A DNA stretch of 64,000 nt from CAZUWH01 sp964624075 (GTDB taxonomy: Bacteria; Pseudomonadota; Alphaproteobacteria; Rhodospirillales; Rhodospirillaceae). The notes beneath the pieces were generated by a model. That model was not told the origin of the DNA. It did not search any database and was given only the letters and a program-made list of their open reading frames with translations. Location: positions 28,735-92,734 of the forward strand of contig CAZUWH010000009.1 of NCBI GenBank assembly GCA_964624075.1, read 5' to 3'. Of this stretch, positions 26,185 through 35,927 are shown piece after piece; position 1 is the first letter of the stretch; each line of letters opens with the position of its first letter. The translations under genes and the position numbers were made by a program.

Positions 26185-27454
26185 CGAGGATGCGCCCTGG
26201 CGCGCCGCCGCGGGCGACGATTTCAGTGACCGCCGCGGCAACCGACTCGGCCGGCTGAACGTCGGGATGGCCCTGGCTCCGCACCAGGGCTGCCAGGGCC
26301 TCGGCATCCAGGCTGGCCGGCTGGCGGGGAATAGTAACGGTACGTATACATGCAAAGCGCGTAACAATCGGCTTTATGAATCCTACAGCATCCTTTGTCA
26401 CCAGCATACCAATAACCATGAAGAGTTGTCTATCACGCCAGGTGCGGGCATGCCGGGCCAGAGCTTCGGCGGCAGCCGGGTTGTGACCGCCATCAACCCA
26501 GATCTCCCAGCCCGCAGGCAGGTTCTCCATCAGTGGGCCACGCCCTAGCAATTGCAAGCGGCCGGGCCATTCCACCGTCTTCAGACCTGTCATGATCGAC
26601 GTGGCCGATACCGCGAAAGGCAACCGCTCGACAGCCGCAACGGCCAAGCCGGCATTGCGGATCTGGAAATTGCCAGCCAGCGCCGGCAAGGGCAGTTTCA
26701 ATGGTCCGTGAACACCTTCAAACACCATGCTGTCGTCCTGATGCGTGCGGATGTGCCATTCGCTTCCCTCCCGCCACACCGGTGCACCCACTTCCAGCGA
26801 ACGCAACTCGATGATGTTGGACACTTTCCGTTCCTGTTTGGCGGTGACGCAGCCTACCCCCGGCTTGAGAATATGGGCCTTCTCGGCAGCAATCGCCTCG
26901 ATACGGCCGCCCAGATACTGTGCATGATCCACGGCAATGGGCGTCAGGATCGTGAGGAGTGGTTTTTTCAGAACGTTCGTTGCATCCAGTCGTCCTCCCA
27001 GCCCCGTTTCCAGCAGCACGACATCGGCACGGGTTCGGGCAAAGGCCAGGAAGGCGGCACATGTGGTGATCTCGAAAAAAGTGATCGGTTGACCGGTATT
27101 GACCCGTTCGACCTCCTCTAGAAGCACAAGGAGGGCAGAATCATCCAGAAGCCGGCCAGTGACGCGGATTCGTTCGTTGAAACGGACCAGATGTGGCGAG
27201 GTATAGACATGTACGTCCAGACCAGCCGCCTCCAGAAACGCCCGCAGGTAGGCCACCACCGAACCCTTGCCGTTGGTTCCGGCCACGTGGACGACAGGCG
27301 GCAGGGCGGCTTCGGGATGGTCAAGTGCCTGCAGGAGACGCCACACCCGGTCCAGGGACAGGTCGATGGTCTTCGGGTGCAAGGTCGTAAGCCGCTCCAG
27401 AACGGCATCTGGGGAGACGTGTGGGCGATCCGGGAACGCGAAAAAGACCGACAT
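26135..27454 (-). CDS. folC: Bifunctional folylpolyglutamate synthase / dihydrofolate synthase
   Basis: FolC adds glutamate to dihydropteroate and then further glutamates to folates. The 439-residue protein has the Mur-ligase ATP loop VAGTNGKGSVVAYLRAF, the YTSPHL segment, FFEITTCAAFLAF, and ETGLGGRLDATNV, all in order. The C-terminal domain contains VDGGHNPAAAEALA. ATG 27454 (MSVFFAFPDRP) is preferred over the frame's first ATG 32 codons upstream because it matches the family start. It overlaps the convergent transporter gene by 50 bases, so each gene's transcript is antisense to the other's end. Confidence 0.95.
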   Translation of the reverse strand: MSVFFAFPDRPHVSPDAVLERLTTLHPKTIDLSLDRVWRLLQALDHPEAALPPVVHVAGTNGKGSVVAYLRAFLEAAGLDVHVYTSPHLVRFNERIRVTGRLLDDSALLVLLEEVERVNTGQPITFFEITTCAAFLAFARTRADVVLLETGLGGRLDATNVLKKPLLTILTPIAVDHAQYLGGRIEAIAAEKAHILKPGVGCVTAKQERKVSNIIELRSLEVGAPVWREGSEWHIRTHQDDSMVFEGVHGPLKLPLPALAGNFQIRNAGLAVAAVERLPFAVSATSIMTGLKTVEWPGRLQLLGRGPLMENLPAGWEIWVDGGHNPAAAEALARHARTWRDRQLFMVIGMLVTKDAVGFIKPIVTRFACIRTVTIPRQPASLDAEALAALVRSQGHPDVQPAESVAAAVTEIVARGGAPGRILVTGSLYLAGSVLTENG

Positions 27455-27594
27455 GGATTCAATCTCGCCTAAGCAGGGAAGGAAAAAGCGGCAAAGAGAA
27501 CCATAAGAGGGTGTGGTTGGAAGATTGGAATGTGAATAGGAGAATAGCATTATGTCTTTCGCATATTTGTTTCGTCAACGGCGCAGAGTCATCT

Positions 27595-27945
27595 TTACAC
27601 GCTTGAGCAGAATCCTCTGCGGAAAACGGTTTCAGCAGGATGTTGTTGACGCCGGCATGGGTGGCTTGGGTGGTCAGCCGCCTCTCCTAGCTGACAGTCA
27701 CCAGCAGAAGGAGGGTATGCTGATTGGCTTTGATCTTGCCAGAACGCAGGGTATACGCTAGCCCAACCCCGTCAATCGGGCTCTGTTCCATCTCGCAGAT
27801 GATCAGAGATCAAGGTGGACCTCACGCAGGTAGGGGTGGCCTGGGGGATGGTATTGAAACCTTCCATGCGCTGTGCCCCGCTATCACGCAGGATTTTCAT
27901 GATCATGTTGCGTAAATTCATGTCGCTGTCAACAATCTAAAGCTT
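27595..27945 (-). pseudogene. CheY-like response regulator receiver remnant
   Basis: Reading the minus strand from 27945, one frame gives VDSDMNLRNMIMKILRDSGA and then LISDH. After a stop the next frame gives IDGVGLAYTLRSGKIKANQ and TLLLLVT. The next gives ATHAGVNNILLKPFSAED. In order these are the acidic pocket, the phospho-acceptor region, the switch strand and the conserved Lys-Pro of a receiver domain of about 120 residues, broken by at least two shifts and stops. This type, with a helix reading MNLRNMIMKILRD, accompanies motility and chemotaxis genes in Rhodospirillales. Confidence 0.65.
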
Positions 27946-28119
27946 TATATCTTACAGACTGCCGTGTATCATGAGCGCATATGAGCAGTTTTGTTAGCCG
28001 CCTTGCGTTAAGACAGACGTTAGTCCCTCAGGCAATGATCTTATCTAAATGATGCCGGAGACAAAATACCCTTTTGCCGTGACATATGGACTGCCAACAT
28101 GCACCCGATATACCCGACG

Positions 28120-29409
28120 GTTGCCTCCTGGCTTGAGACGCCGGCAGTCTTTTTATGAGCCATGTTTGCCGTGGCGGTCGAGGTGGTTCAGGCATGAACG
28201 ATGCTTGCTGCCGCCTGTGCCGGCCGTTCCGCACGGGCGCACCATGGTTGTGGGCGCCGGCAAGGCGGCGGCGGCTATGGCTCGGGTCGTGGATGACTCC
28301 TGGACTGCTTCTCTGTCAGGCCTTGTCGTGACCCGCTACGGTTACGGTGTGCCAGCCGGCCGGGTCGAGGTCGTGGAAGCAGGTCACCCGTTGCCAGACA
28401 AATCAAGCCTCCATGCAACCCGTCGCATCCTGGATCTGGCTTCCTCCCTGACGGAGGAGGAGCTGTTGCTATGCCCTAGTTCTAGGGGGAGGCTCAGCCC
28501 TTTTGACGGGCCTGCCTCCGGGTTTCACGCTGCCCGACAGGCAGGCCATTGCGCAGGCTCTTTTGCGGAGTGGCGCACCGATTGCCGAGATCAATTGTGT
28601 GCGCAAGCATCTCTCGGCTGTCAAGGGAGGGCGGCTGGCCATTGCCGTCCGGGGCCGGCGCAGGTGGTGGACACTGGCCATCTCCGATGTCCCCGGCGGA
28701 TGATCCGGCCGTGATCGCTTCCGGTCCCACAGTTCCCGATCCGACCACGGCGGCCGAGGCGGCAGCGGTGCTGAAACGCTGGCCGATCGTGTCACCGCCG
28801 GCAGTGGCCACGCACCTTGCCAGCCCCCGCGGCCAAGACTCCCAAGCCATTGGCTTCGGGCTGGGGGCGGCCGACGGTCATCGCCCCCGCGTGTAAACCG
28901 CCCTGGATGCAGCCGCTGTCACAGCGCGGCAGGTCGGCGTGACCCCGGTCATTCTGGGTGACCTGGAGGGTGAGGCGCGCGAGGTGGCCAAGGTGATGGC
29001 CGCCATCGCCCGCCAGAGTGCCCCCCGCTTCGCCCAGCCGGCCGCTCCTCCTTGTGTGCTCCTGTCTGCTGGCAGCGAGACGACCGTGCAGGTGCGGGGA
29101 AACGGCCGCGGCGGACGCAACAGCGAGTTCCTGCTTGCCCTGGCCCTGGACGGTCATCCGCAGGTTTACGCAATCGCTTATGATACGGATGGCATCGACG
29201 GCAGCGAAAACAATGCCGGTGCCCTGATCGACCAGGGCACCCTGGCCCGGGCCCGCAATGCACGCGCCGCCCTGGATGCCAATGGCTTTTTTGCCGCTGC
29301 CGGTGGCTTGATCACCACTGGTCCCACCCTGACCAACGTCAATGATTTCCGGGTGGTTCTGGTTCTGCCACCCCGATCGCCTCGTCCTTTGTCCGTACCG
29401 GTTCCATGA
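28120..29409 (+). pseudogene. Glycerate 2-kinase (MOFRL/TtuD family), multiply frameshifted
   Basis: Glycerate 2-kinase phosphorylates D-glycerate in glyoxylate or serine-type metabolism. Segments are spread over frames. GRTMVVGAGKAAAAMARVV and VVEAGHPLPDKSS come first (about 28240-28460). PLPGFTL-like DRQAIAQALLRSGAPIAEIN and CVRKHLSAVKGGRLA follow (28503-28700), then DPAVIASGPTVPDPTT (28705-28760). The MOFRL end (VRGNGRGGRNSEFLLALALD, DTDGIDGSENNAGALID, and GLITTGPTLTNVNDFRV) runs at 28939-29409. At least three shifts or stops separate them, so no functional product is likely. Confidence 0.8.
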
Positions 29410-30520
29410 ATGTCCCGTCTCCATCTGCCTCTGACGACCCCCGGCACCGTGAACTGCAACGTTCCCGGCGTATCCGCCATCGGTCTTGTCGCTAGCATGA
29501 CCGCCGTGCTCCTGACGACGACACTGGTGGAAAATTCGGGATTCTGGATCCGCCTGCTCCAGACCGGTGCCGAAGCGGCCATAGTTGGAGGACTTGCCGA
29601 CTGGTTCGCAGTCACGGCCCTGTTCCGCCATCCTTTCAGGCGGCCGGTTCCTCATACGGCCCTGATTCCCCGCAACAAGGATCACACCGGTGCCGGACTG
29701 GGGGCTTTCGTCGCGCGCCATTTTCTCGATCCCGACACGGTCGGCCGCAAACTGCACGCCCTGGATCCCGCCGGAGCCTTGAGCCACTGGGCTGGCCGAT
29801 CCCCGCATGCCGAAGCCCCCTGGCCCGTCGCCTGGCCACGGGCGTGCCTTACCTGATGCACAGGCTCTGGAGGGCCAGACCGTGCGCGCTTTCATGGAGA
29901 AAGCCCTGCATGGGTAACTGAAAGCGCTTGATCCGACTGTCCTCATGGGGCGGACCCTGCACGTTATGATCGATTCTGGGCATCATCATGCTCTAATCGA
30001 CGACGCGCTCACACTGACGGCGCGCCTGGTCGCCGAGCACGAACAGCAGATCTACGAAAAGGCCAGTGCGAAGAGTGCATGGGGGATCCCCGGCCCCGTT
30101 GATCGCCATATCGCCGAGGTGGTCATCATGGCCATCTATGACACGATTCTGGCCGCTCTGTGGGACGAGGCAAAGCGGCGAGTCGCCGATGATGCTACAG
30201 CCGCGGATTCAAGATTGAAGCAGACTCTAACCCGCAGTCTGCAAGACATAGCTGAGACCGTGCGCACAGACAAAACCCTTGCGGCTGCGGATCAATCAGC
30301 GCCTTGAATTCCTGGTCCGCACGATTGTCGTACCCTGGCGCGTGGAAATCGGCGCTTTCATTGCCGACGTGGTGCGGCGATGGAACGGCGCACGGTCGCC
30401 AACCGCATCGAACGGGAAGTCGGGCGCGATCTGCACTACATCCGTATCAACGGCACTGCCGTCGGCGCTCTGGTCGGCGGTCTTTTGTTCCTCCTTTCGC
30501 ACCTTCTGTCCGGCGGCTGA
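29410..30520 (+). pseudogene. DUF445 (YjiN-like) membrane protein, frameshifted
   Basis: The first frame (29410-29856) reads LQTGAEAAIVGGLADWFAVT, ALFRHPFRRPVPHTALIPRN, then KDHTGAGLGAFVARHFL, the hallmark start of DUF445 proteins. The middle continues in another frame at 29945-30307. The end lies in a third, with DVVRRW, RTVANRIEREVGRDLHYIRI, then NGTAVGALVGGLLFLLSHLL, stopping at 30518-30520. DUF445 proteins are inner-membrane proteins of unknown function. This copy is broken at several points and follows the dead glycerate kinase without a gap. Confidence 0.8.
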
Positions 30521-30536
30521 TGACGTTTCGATCAGC

Positions 30537-30842
30537 TCAGATATCAGGTGCCCCGGGCGCAGAGGTTTTGGTTGGCATCTGCCCGACCTTGGCGCCGATC
30601 GCTATTTCAGCAGCATGAATTTCATAAGCCATCTGCAAGCTGAGCCAGCTTTCCGCGGATGTCCCAAACCAATGCCCGAGCCGCAGCGCCGTATTCCCCG
30701 TAATTCCCCGCTTGCCGCGGATGATCTGACTGATACGGTTGGGTGGCACTCCGATTTGCCGGGCTAGTTCCGTCGGGGTAACGCCAAGCGCTTTCAGTTC
30801 GCCCGCAAGAACTCTCCCGGGATGGATGACAGGATGGCTCAT
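30537..30842 (-). CDS. higA: HigA-family antitoxin, no toxin gene next to it
   Basis: A 101-residue XRE/HigA protein. HPGRVLAGELKALGVTPTEL and LARQIGVPPNRISQIIRG form the helix-turn-helix, followed by TGNTALRLGHWFGTSAESWL. HigA proteins normally repress their own operon and neutralise the mRNase HigB encoded just upstream. The 100 bases before this gene contain no HigB frame, and beyond that lies a repeat element. ATG 30842 has a strong GGGGAGGGAG ribosome binding site. The frame itself is intact. The gene may be a solitary regulator or a leftover of a dying toxin-antitoxin pair. Confidence 0.85.
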   Translation of the reverse strand: MSHPVIHPGRVLAGELKALGVTPTELARQIGVPPNRISQIIRGKRGITGNTALRLGHWFGTSAESWLSLQMAYEIHAAEIAIGAKVGQMPTKTSAPGAPDI

Positions 30843-31337
30843 GGTCTCCCTCCCCTTCACAGGCCACAGTGAGAATCTCCAACCACACTGCGGCTGTTTA
30901 TGGACGGCCCCGATGTCTGTATCCCCTTCGGGAAGACTGGAATCTCTTCATAAGAGTACAGTTTAATATACCAAGATGATTGACGTCAAGTGACAGCGAT
31001 TCTCATTATGGGAATGACACTGATTTGTAGAAGGGACATCCCTGCACCCTCCCTCCCCCTTGGATCGAGGAAGGGTCGGGGTGGGGGTAATCGCGACGTT
31101 TGGTCCGATGGTGGGGGCTTACAACGGTCACGCCATCGGGCCCGCGGGCTGATAAGTTCTAGACGGAACCACCACCCGCCCAACCCTCTTCCATCAAGGG
31201 AGAGGGTTGACAGAGTCCAGGCGGAAAAGGCTTCCTGCTCCCTCCTTGGTCCTCTCCCGACGGACCCCGAGGCGCACAGGATAGCCGGACAGGGGACGGC
31301 AGCATGTCCTGTTTGCTGCTTCTCTGCCGGACGGATC
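30843..31337. other. Intergenic region, mostly an R1 repeat
   Basis: From 30843 to 30990 lies the 5' side of higA, where a toxin gene would be expected and none is seen. From about 31000 to 31270 it is an R1 repeat copy (listed separately). The last part leads to the end of the sigma factor gene. I see no coding sequence. Confidence 0.5.
31000..31270. repeat. Modular dispersed repeat (family R1), copy at 31 kb
   Basis: The copy starts with GCGATTCTCATTATGG, the reverse complement of the end module seen at 62.7 and 16.4 kb. GAATGACACTGATTTGTAGA follows and is repeated almost exactly at 62475-62494. The interior modules CTGATAAGTTCTAGACGGAA and TCCTCTCCCGACGGA match CTGACAAGTTCCAGGCGGAA and TCCTCTCCCGACAGA in the 39-kb copy. 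The element is rich in short G/C inverted repeats and has no coding frame. Confidence 0.7.
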
Positions 31338-31889
31338 TCATCGTTCCGGCCGCAAGACCCGTTTCAAGGTTTCCATCGCCCGATGCATGGCCACCTTCAG
31401 GGCTGCGACACTCTGACCGCTCACCGCGGACACCTCCTTCAGCGACATTTCGTTCAGTTTCAGCATTTCCACTGCCTGCCGCTGTGCCGGTGGTAGGGCT
31501 GCGATCGCCTGCCGGAGATGGTTCACATCATCTTCATGAAAATTGGTTGCGGGATCACCAGAAATTTCTGGCAAGCTGTCGACCGTGACTTCGTTGGCGG
31601 CCCGACGGACATAATGGCAGGTGGCGTCGGCCATGCGGTGGCGGACGATCGCATACAGCCAGGGCTGGAACGGCCGATCGGGGTCGTAGGTATGGGGCGG
31701 GACGGTGTGCACCGATAGGAGCACATCCTGCACCACATCTTCGATGTTCTCGACAGAACCCCAGCAGTGCAGGATGACCTTTTGCACTACTGCGGCGATC
31801 CCAGTCAGAAGGTGCCGGTAGGCCATCGCGTTCCCGTCTTGTACGGAACGTATCCATTCATCCCATGGATCGTCGTTCTTGTATGCCAT
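31338..31889 (-). CDS. ECF-type RNA polymerase sigma factor
   Basis: A 183-residue sigma-70 family protein with regions 2 and 4 only. Region 2 includes IEDVVQDVLLSVHTVPPHTY and PFQPWLYAIVRHRMAD. Region 4 includes LPPAQRQAVEMLKLNEMSLK and EVSAVSGQSVAALKVAMHRA, a helix-turn-helix for the -35 element. ECF factors are usually held by an anti-sigma encoded next to them. None is visible here: an R1 repeat lies downstream and a dead PAS gene upstream. The frame is intact and starts with a convincing ribosome binding site (GGAGGGAACATGG). Confidence 0.88.
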   Translation of the reverse strand: MAYKNDDPWDEWIRSVQDGNAMAYRHLLTGIAAVVQKVILHCWGSVENIEDVVQDVLLSVHTVPPHTYDPDRPFQPWLYAIVRHRMADATCHYVRRAANEVTVDSLPEISGDPATNFHEDDVNHLRQAIAALPPAQRQAVEMLKLNEMSLKEVSAVSGQSVAALKVAMHRAMETLKRVLRPER

Positions 31890-32149
31890 GTTCCCTCCGT
31901 AACCTTTTCCCCCGCGGCTGCGAACCTGTGTGGCAGGTAGACTTGGTCTTGCAAAATCGATCTGGCGTGGAGCATCCGTCTCTTCGTATGCGCCGGGCCG
32001 GGAGAGAAGGGCCTTGACTTAAGGCATATTTGGTGCGTGAATGCCATAAGATTTCGCAGCGTTTGTATCCAAAAAGCGGGATGAGCACAAGGTGGGGTGT
32101 GTTCAACCTCAGGCAGAGAAGTGTCGTCGTCATAAACGAGGGAACGTCA

Positions 32150-32714
32150 ATGCCGCCGTTATCGGGCAGGGGTAGCAGGGAGGGAACGATAAAGGATCCA
32201 AGGCTGTTGCCCGGCGTGGAACGTCTCTTCGACGCCGATGAATTCATTGTCAGCAAGACGGATCGGAAAGGCCGCATCACGTATGCCAACCAGATTTTCG
32301 TGCGCATGGCGGGCTATACCGAAAAGGAATTGATTGGCGCACCGCACAGCATTATCCGGCACCCGTACATGCCGCGGTGTATCTTCAGGCTGTTGTGGGA
32401 GAGGATCAAAGCAGGCAAGGAGATCTTTCGCCTATGTCGTGAATCGCGCCCACAACGGCGATCATTACTGGGTAATGACGCATGTGACGCCCCCCTTCGA
32501 CGCGGGAGGCAACATCGTCGGCTATCATTCGACGCGCCGCAGGACGGAGAAATGTGTCGTGGAAGAAGTCATCGTGCCGACCTATCGGCTTCTTCGGGAT
32601 GAGGAAAACAGATTCACGAACGGCAAGGAAGGCACGCAGGCCTCCTACGACAAGCTGATGCGCATTCTTGTAGAACGGGGGAGCACCTATGACGAATTTA
32701 TCTTCTCTCTCTAA
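32150..32714 (+). pseudogene. PAS-domain (aerotaxis-like) protein, one frameshift
   Basis: The first frame holds LFDADEFIVSKTDRKGRITY, ANQIFVRMAGYTEKELIGAP, then HSIIRHPYMPRCIFRLLWER. This is the PAS domain of Aer-like proteins that sense redox through FAD. An extra base near 32425 moves the continuation (FAYVVNRAHNGDHYWVMTHV and TPPFDAGGNIVGYHSTRRR) to another frame, which ends at 32714. The start has GAGGG nine bases upstream. It overlaps the chemoreceptor pseudogene by 26 bases, so the pair was once one signalling operon. Confidence 0.8.
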
Positions 32715-34018
32715 GGCGATAGGTTTTGTTGTCATCGCCGGCCTCCTCGTTCTCGGGGGTTGGATCGTTGACGTCGCGAGGCAGGGCGGAACGCTGGGAA
32801 CTCTGGCAGAAACGGCAAGTGTGCTGCTGTTGCTGGGGCTTGGCATTTACCAATCTTGTGCGTGTTCAGAGAGAAATCCACCGTGCCACGACCTTATGCA
32901 GTATCGTAGCCGGCGGCAACTTTCATGAGCGCATCGTAGGAATACGGGAAGGGGCGAGGTTGGCCAGTTGCTGCATGCGACCAATGATCTGATCGACCGT
33001 GTGGATGCATTCATCCACGAGGCTGTTGCAGCTCTTGACTGTTTCTTGGCCAGCAGATTTCATCGCCGCGTCGTCGAGACGCGACATGTGGGGGGTATGC
33101 TTCCTGCGTTCCAGCCGCTCCATCAATCGGGCCAGTGCGACGATGGCTGAACAGCAAGGGGAGTTCCTGGCTCTCTCCAGAGACCTCGACTATTATATGA
33201 AGCTGGTCAAGAACACGGTGACCACGGCAGCACACGGGGTCGATACCATCGCCCGTTCCGTCGAAACACAGGCCCAATCAACCAGCCGGCAGGCCTCAGC
33301 GATGGCGAGTGCCGCCCTGCAGGCGTCGGGCAACGTGCAGTCCGTTGCCACGGCTGCCGAAGAGCTATCCTCCTCTATCAATGAAATCGGCCATCAGGTC
33401 GGACGGGCTGCCGAAGTGGCTGGCAAGGCTGTGCACGAGACCAAACGCACCAGCGCCCTGGTGGGCTGGGTTGTCCACGTCCTCCAGCCGCATCGGCGAG
33501 GTGGTCAAGCTCATCACTGCCATCACCGCCCCAGACCAACCTGTTCGCCCTCAATGCCACCATCGAGGTGGCCCGGGCTGGCGAAGTAGGCAAAGGCTTT
33601 GCCGTGGTTGCCAACGAGGTCAAACATCTTGCCAATCAGGACCGCCAAGGCTACCGAAGACATCATGCAGCAAGTTGCCGGCATCCAGTCGGCCACAGCC
33701 GAAGCCGTGTCCGCTATCCGCGCAATCGAGGGGACGATCAGTGACATCAACGACATCTCGACCACGATCGCCGATGCGGTGGAGAATCAAGGCCAGGCGA
33801 CGCGTGACATCGTCCACAATGTTCACGAAGCCGCGCAGGGAACCCGGGAAGTGTCGGAGAAAATCGGCACGATCGACCAGGCGTCCGGCGCGATCACCCA
33901 TGCCGTGGGCGAAGTACTGATTGCAACCGGAGAGCTGTCTGGACAGGTGACGCAGCAGATCACGCTTCTTGATCAGAAGATGGCCACTCTTCTGGGTAAG
34001 CCGCGTGCGGCGATGTGA
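32689..34018 (+). pseudogene. Methyl-accepting chemotaxis protein, frameshifted
   Basis: A membrane anchor (GFVVIAGLLVLGGWIVDVAR) is followed in other frames by linker pieces (REIHRATTLCSIVAGGNFHE and HATNDLIDRVDAFIHE). The first half of the signalling domain (SVATAAEELSSSINEIGHQV) is at 33350-33410. Pieces of the hairpin tip (LFALNATIEVARAG in the third frame near 33540, then VVANEVKHLANQ) follow, and the last part (ATEDIMQQVAGIQSATAEAV) runs in frame to 34018. At least four shifts break it. Together with the PAS gene it would have made a split aerotaxis-type receptor. Confidence 0.85.
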
Positions 34019-34109
34019 CGAAAGGTGTGTCATCCTCATGAAGGAAATGCTCGTAGAGATGAATTTCTTCCGCGAAGATTAAACTTAAGATGGTGAAACT
34101 GTACCATCT

Positions 34110-34165
34110 TGATCATACATCTGACAGAAAGCCCCTCTTCCCCCTCAAGGGGAAGGGGTCTTGGC
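34110..34165. repeat. Short R1-like palindromic segment before the SAM hydrolase gene
   Basis: CCCCTCTTCCCCCTCAAGGG, followed by GAAGGGGTCTTGGCAGCGTCC, resembles the CTTGATGGGGGAGGGC module of the R1 repeats and forms a G/C hairpin. Only this core is present, so it may be a fragment or a chance hairpin. Confidence 0.35.
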
Positions 34166-34181
34166 AGCGTCCAGGTGATTC

Positions 34182-34901
34182 ATGATCATTTCCTTCACGG
34201 ATTTTGGTCTTGAAGGACCCTATATTGGTCAGGTGCTGGCCGTGCTGTATCGCGAGGCCCCCGGCGTTCCGGTCGTCAACCTGCAGGCCGATGCCCCGGA
34301 TCCCTTGTCCGCCGCCTATCTGCTGGCAGCCTATGTGTCGGCATTTCCAGAGGAGAGTGTATTCCTGTGCGTGGTTGACCCCGGTGTTGGTAGTGCCCGG
34401 TTGCCCCTGGCGGTACGGGCCGACGGGGCATGGTTCGTTGGCCCTGACAACGGCCTGTTTGAACTGGTCATGCGGCGGGCCGGCAGGGTCGAAGTCTTTG
34501 TCATCACTTGGCAGCCACTGCGGTTGACAGCCAGTTTCCATGGCCGTGATCTGTTCGCGCCGGTTGCAGCCCACCTGGCCCGTGGCCAGCCTGTGCCTGG
34601 TAGACCTGTATCGCAGACTGTTGTGGCACGTCCCGATTGGCCTGATGATCTGCCAGCCATCGTCTATGTTGATAGATTCGGCAATGGAATGACCGGCCTG
34701 CGTGCCTCGGTCGTCGCACAGGAGGCGATGTTGTCGTGCGGCTGTCATCGCTTGCAACGGGCGCAGACTTTTTCCGAAGTTCCTATCGGTATGGCGTTCT
34801 GGTATGAAAATGCCAACGGGCTTGTGGAAATCGCCGTGAACCAGGGACGCGCAGTAGAGAGGCTTGGTCTCACGATAGGTAAGAAGGTGATCGTTGATTA
34901 A
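34182..34901 (+). CDS. SAM hydroxide adenosyltransferase (DUF62 family)
   Basis: A 239-residue protein of the family that includes fluorinase and chlorinase. Ordinary members hydrolyse S-adenosylmethionine to adenosine and methionine using water. The N-terminal ISFTDFGLEGPYIGQVLAVL with its conserved Asp, the segment VVDPGVGSARLPL, and WFVGPDNGLFELV are all typical, as is FHGRDLFAPVAAHLARG. The C-terminal domain has IVYVDRFGNGMTGL. It is intact among dead neighbours on both sides, which suggests it is still under selection. It lies 160 bases after the chemoreceptor pseudogene. Confidence 0.9.
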   Translation: MIISFTDFGLEGPYIGQVLAVLYREAPGVPVVNLQADAPDPLSAAYLLAAYVSAFPEESVFLCVVDPGVGSARLPLAVRADGAWFVGPDNGLFELVMRRAGRVEVFVITWQPLRLTASFHGRDLFAPVAAHLARGQPVPGRPVSQTVVARPDWPDDLPAIVYVDRFGNGMTGLRASVVAQEAMLSCGCHRLQRAQTFSEVPIGMAFWYENANGLVEIAVNQGRAVERLGLTIGKKVIVD

Positions 34902-35040
34902 CCGTCAAGGCCGCAGAGACCACGAGAATCATGACAGGATGTTCGCTTTTTTCGTTTAGTTGCTTAATTTCATCACGATCATTCATACCATTGTACCAAT
35001 GACCATGGCGTCGGGAGATGTGCCGCAGGAGCAGTCGGGC

Positions 35041-35855
35041 ATGAGCGTCAGGGTCAAGTTCTGGGGGTACGCGGCAGCATCGTCTGTCCGTCTCCCAACC
35101 CTCGTGGTCTATGGCGGTAACACGAGCTGCGTGGAGATTACGGCCGGAGAACAGCCGTTGATTTTCGATGCTGGTACGGGGATTCGCAATCTCGGCCTCG
35201 ATTTTCTGAAACGTGGCATCATGGACAGCGTGTTATTTCTGACCCATACCCATTGGGATCATATCAATGGTTTCCCGTTTTTCGCACCCGCCTTCCGGCC
35301 TGGCCACTCCTTCTTGATCATGGCTGGTCATCTGGTGGAGTTGGGCAGCGTGCAGAATGTACTGGAAGGACAGATGGCCAACCCCCACGTTTCCGGTGCC
35401 GCTCAAGGCCATGCGAGCCAACCTGGTCTTCGAAGATTTCCGCGCCGGGGAGAGCTTCAGTGTGTCCGAAGAGATAGAGGTCATGACGACGCCTCTGAAC
35501 CATCCCAATGGGGCGGCGGCCTACCGGGTCAACCATGGCGGACGTTCAGTCTGTTATGTCACTGATACTGAACACGTTATAGGTTAGCCTGATAAAAATA
35601 TTCTTGCTATAATTGAGCTTACGGATCTGGCCATCTATGACAGCACCTATACTGACGACGAATTTCCGGCCAAGGTCGGCTGGGGCTGGGGGCATTCCAC
35701 CTGGCAGAAGGGGGGTCCGCCTGTGCCGGGTGGCCATCTTTCATCGTGATCCCGACCACGTGGATTCTTTCATGGAGCAGCTGGAAAGCGAGGCCCGTCA
35801 CAAATGGTCGGGCACTTTCGTGGGGCGCGATAACATGGAAGTGACGCTTGACTGA
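35041..35855 (+). pseudogene. MBL-fold metallo-hydrolase, frameshifts plus a stop
   Basis: Beta-lactamase-fold hydrolase pieces: the metal motif THTHWDH in VLFLTHTHWDHINGFPFF, then a frameshift in the C-run near 35387. The next frame gives RANLVFEDFRAGESFSVSEE, TPLNHPNGAAAYRV and CYVTDTEHV, and then an in-frame TAG at 35585-35587. The same frame continues (LAIYDSTYTDDEFPAKVGWG) with a six-base duplication GGCTGG, then shifts in a G-run near 35712. The end, VAIFHRDPDHVDSFMEQLE, stops at 35855. The family is cytoplasmic, with unknown substrate, and often stands next to motA in related bacteria. Confidence 0.82.
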
Positions 35856-35927
35856 TTATCCTTTCTGTCTGGCCTACACAGGGGGGAACAGGGGGAGCGT
35901 GTGAAGGGAATACGACAGGATTGATCA

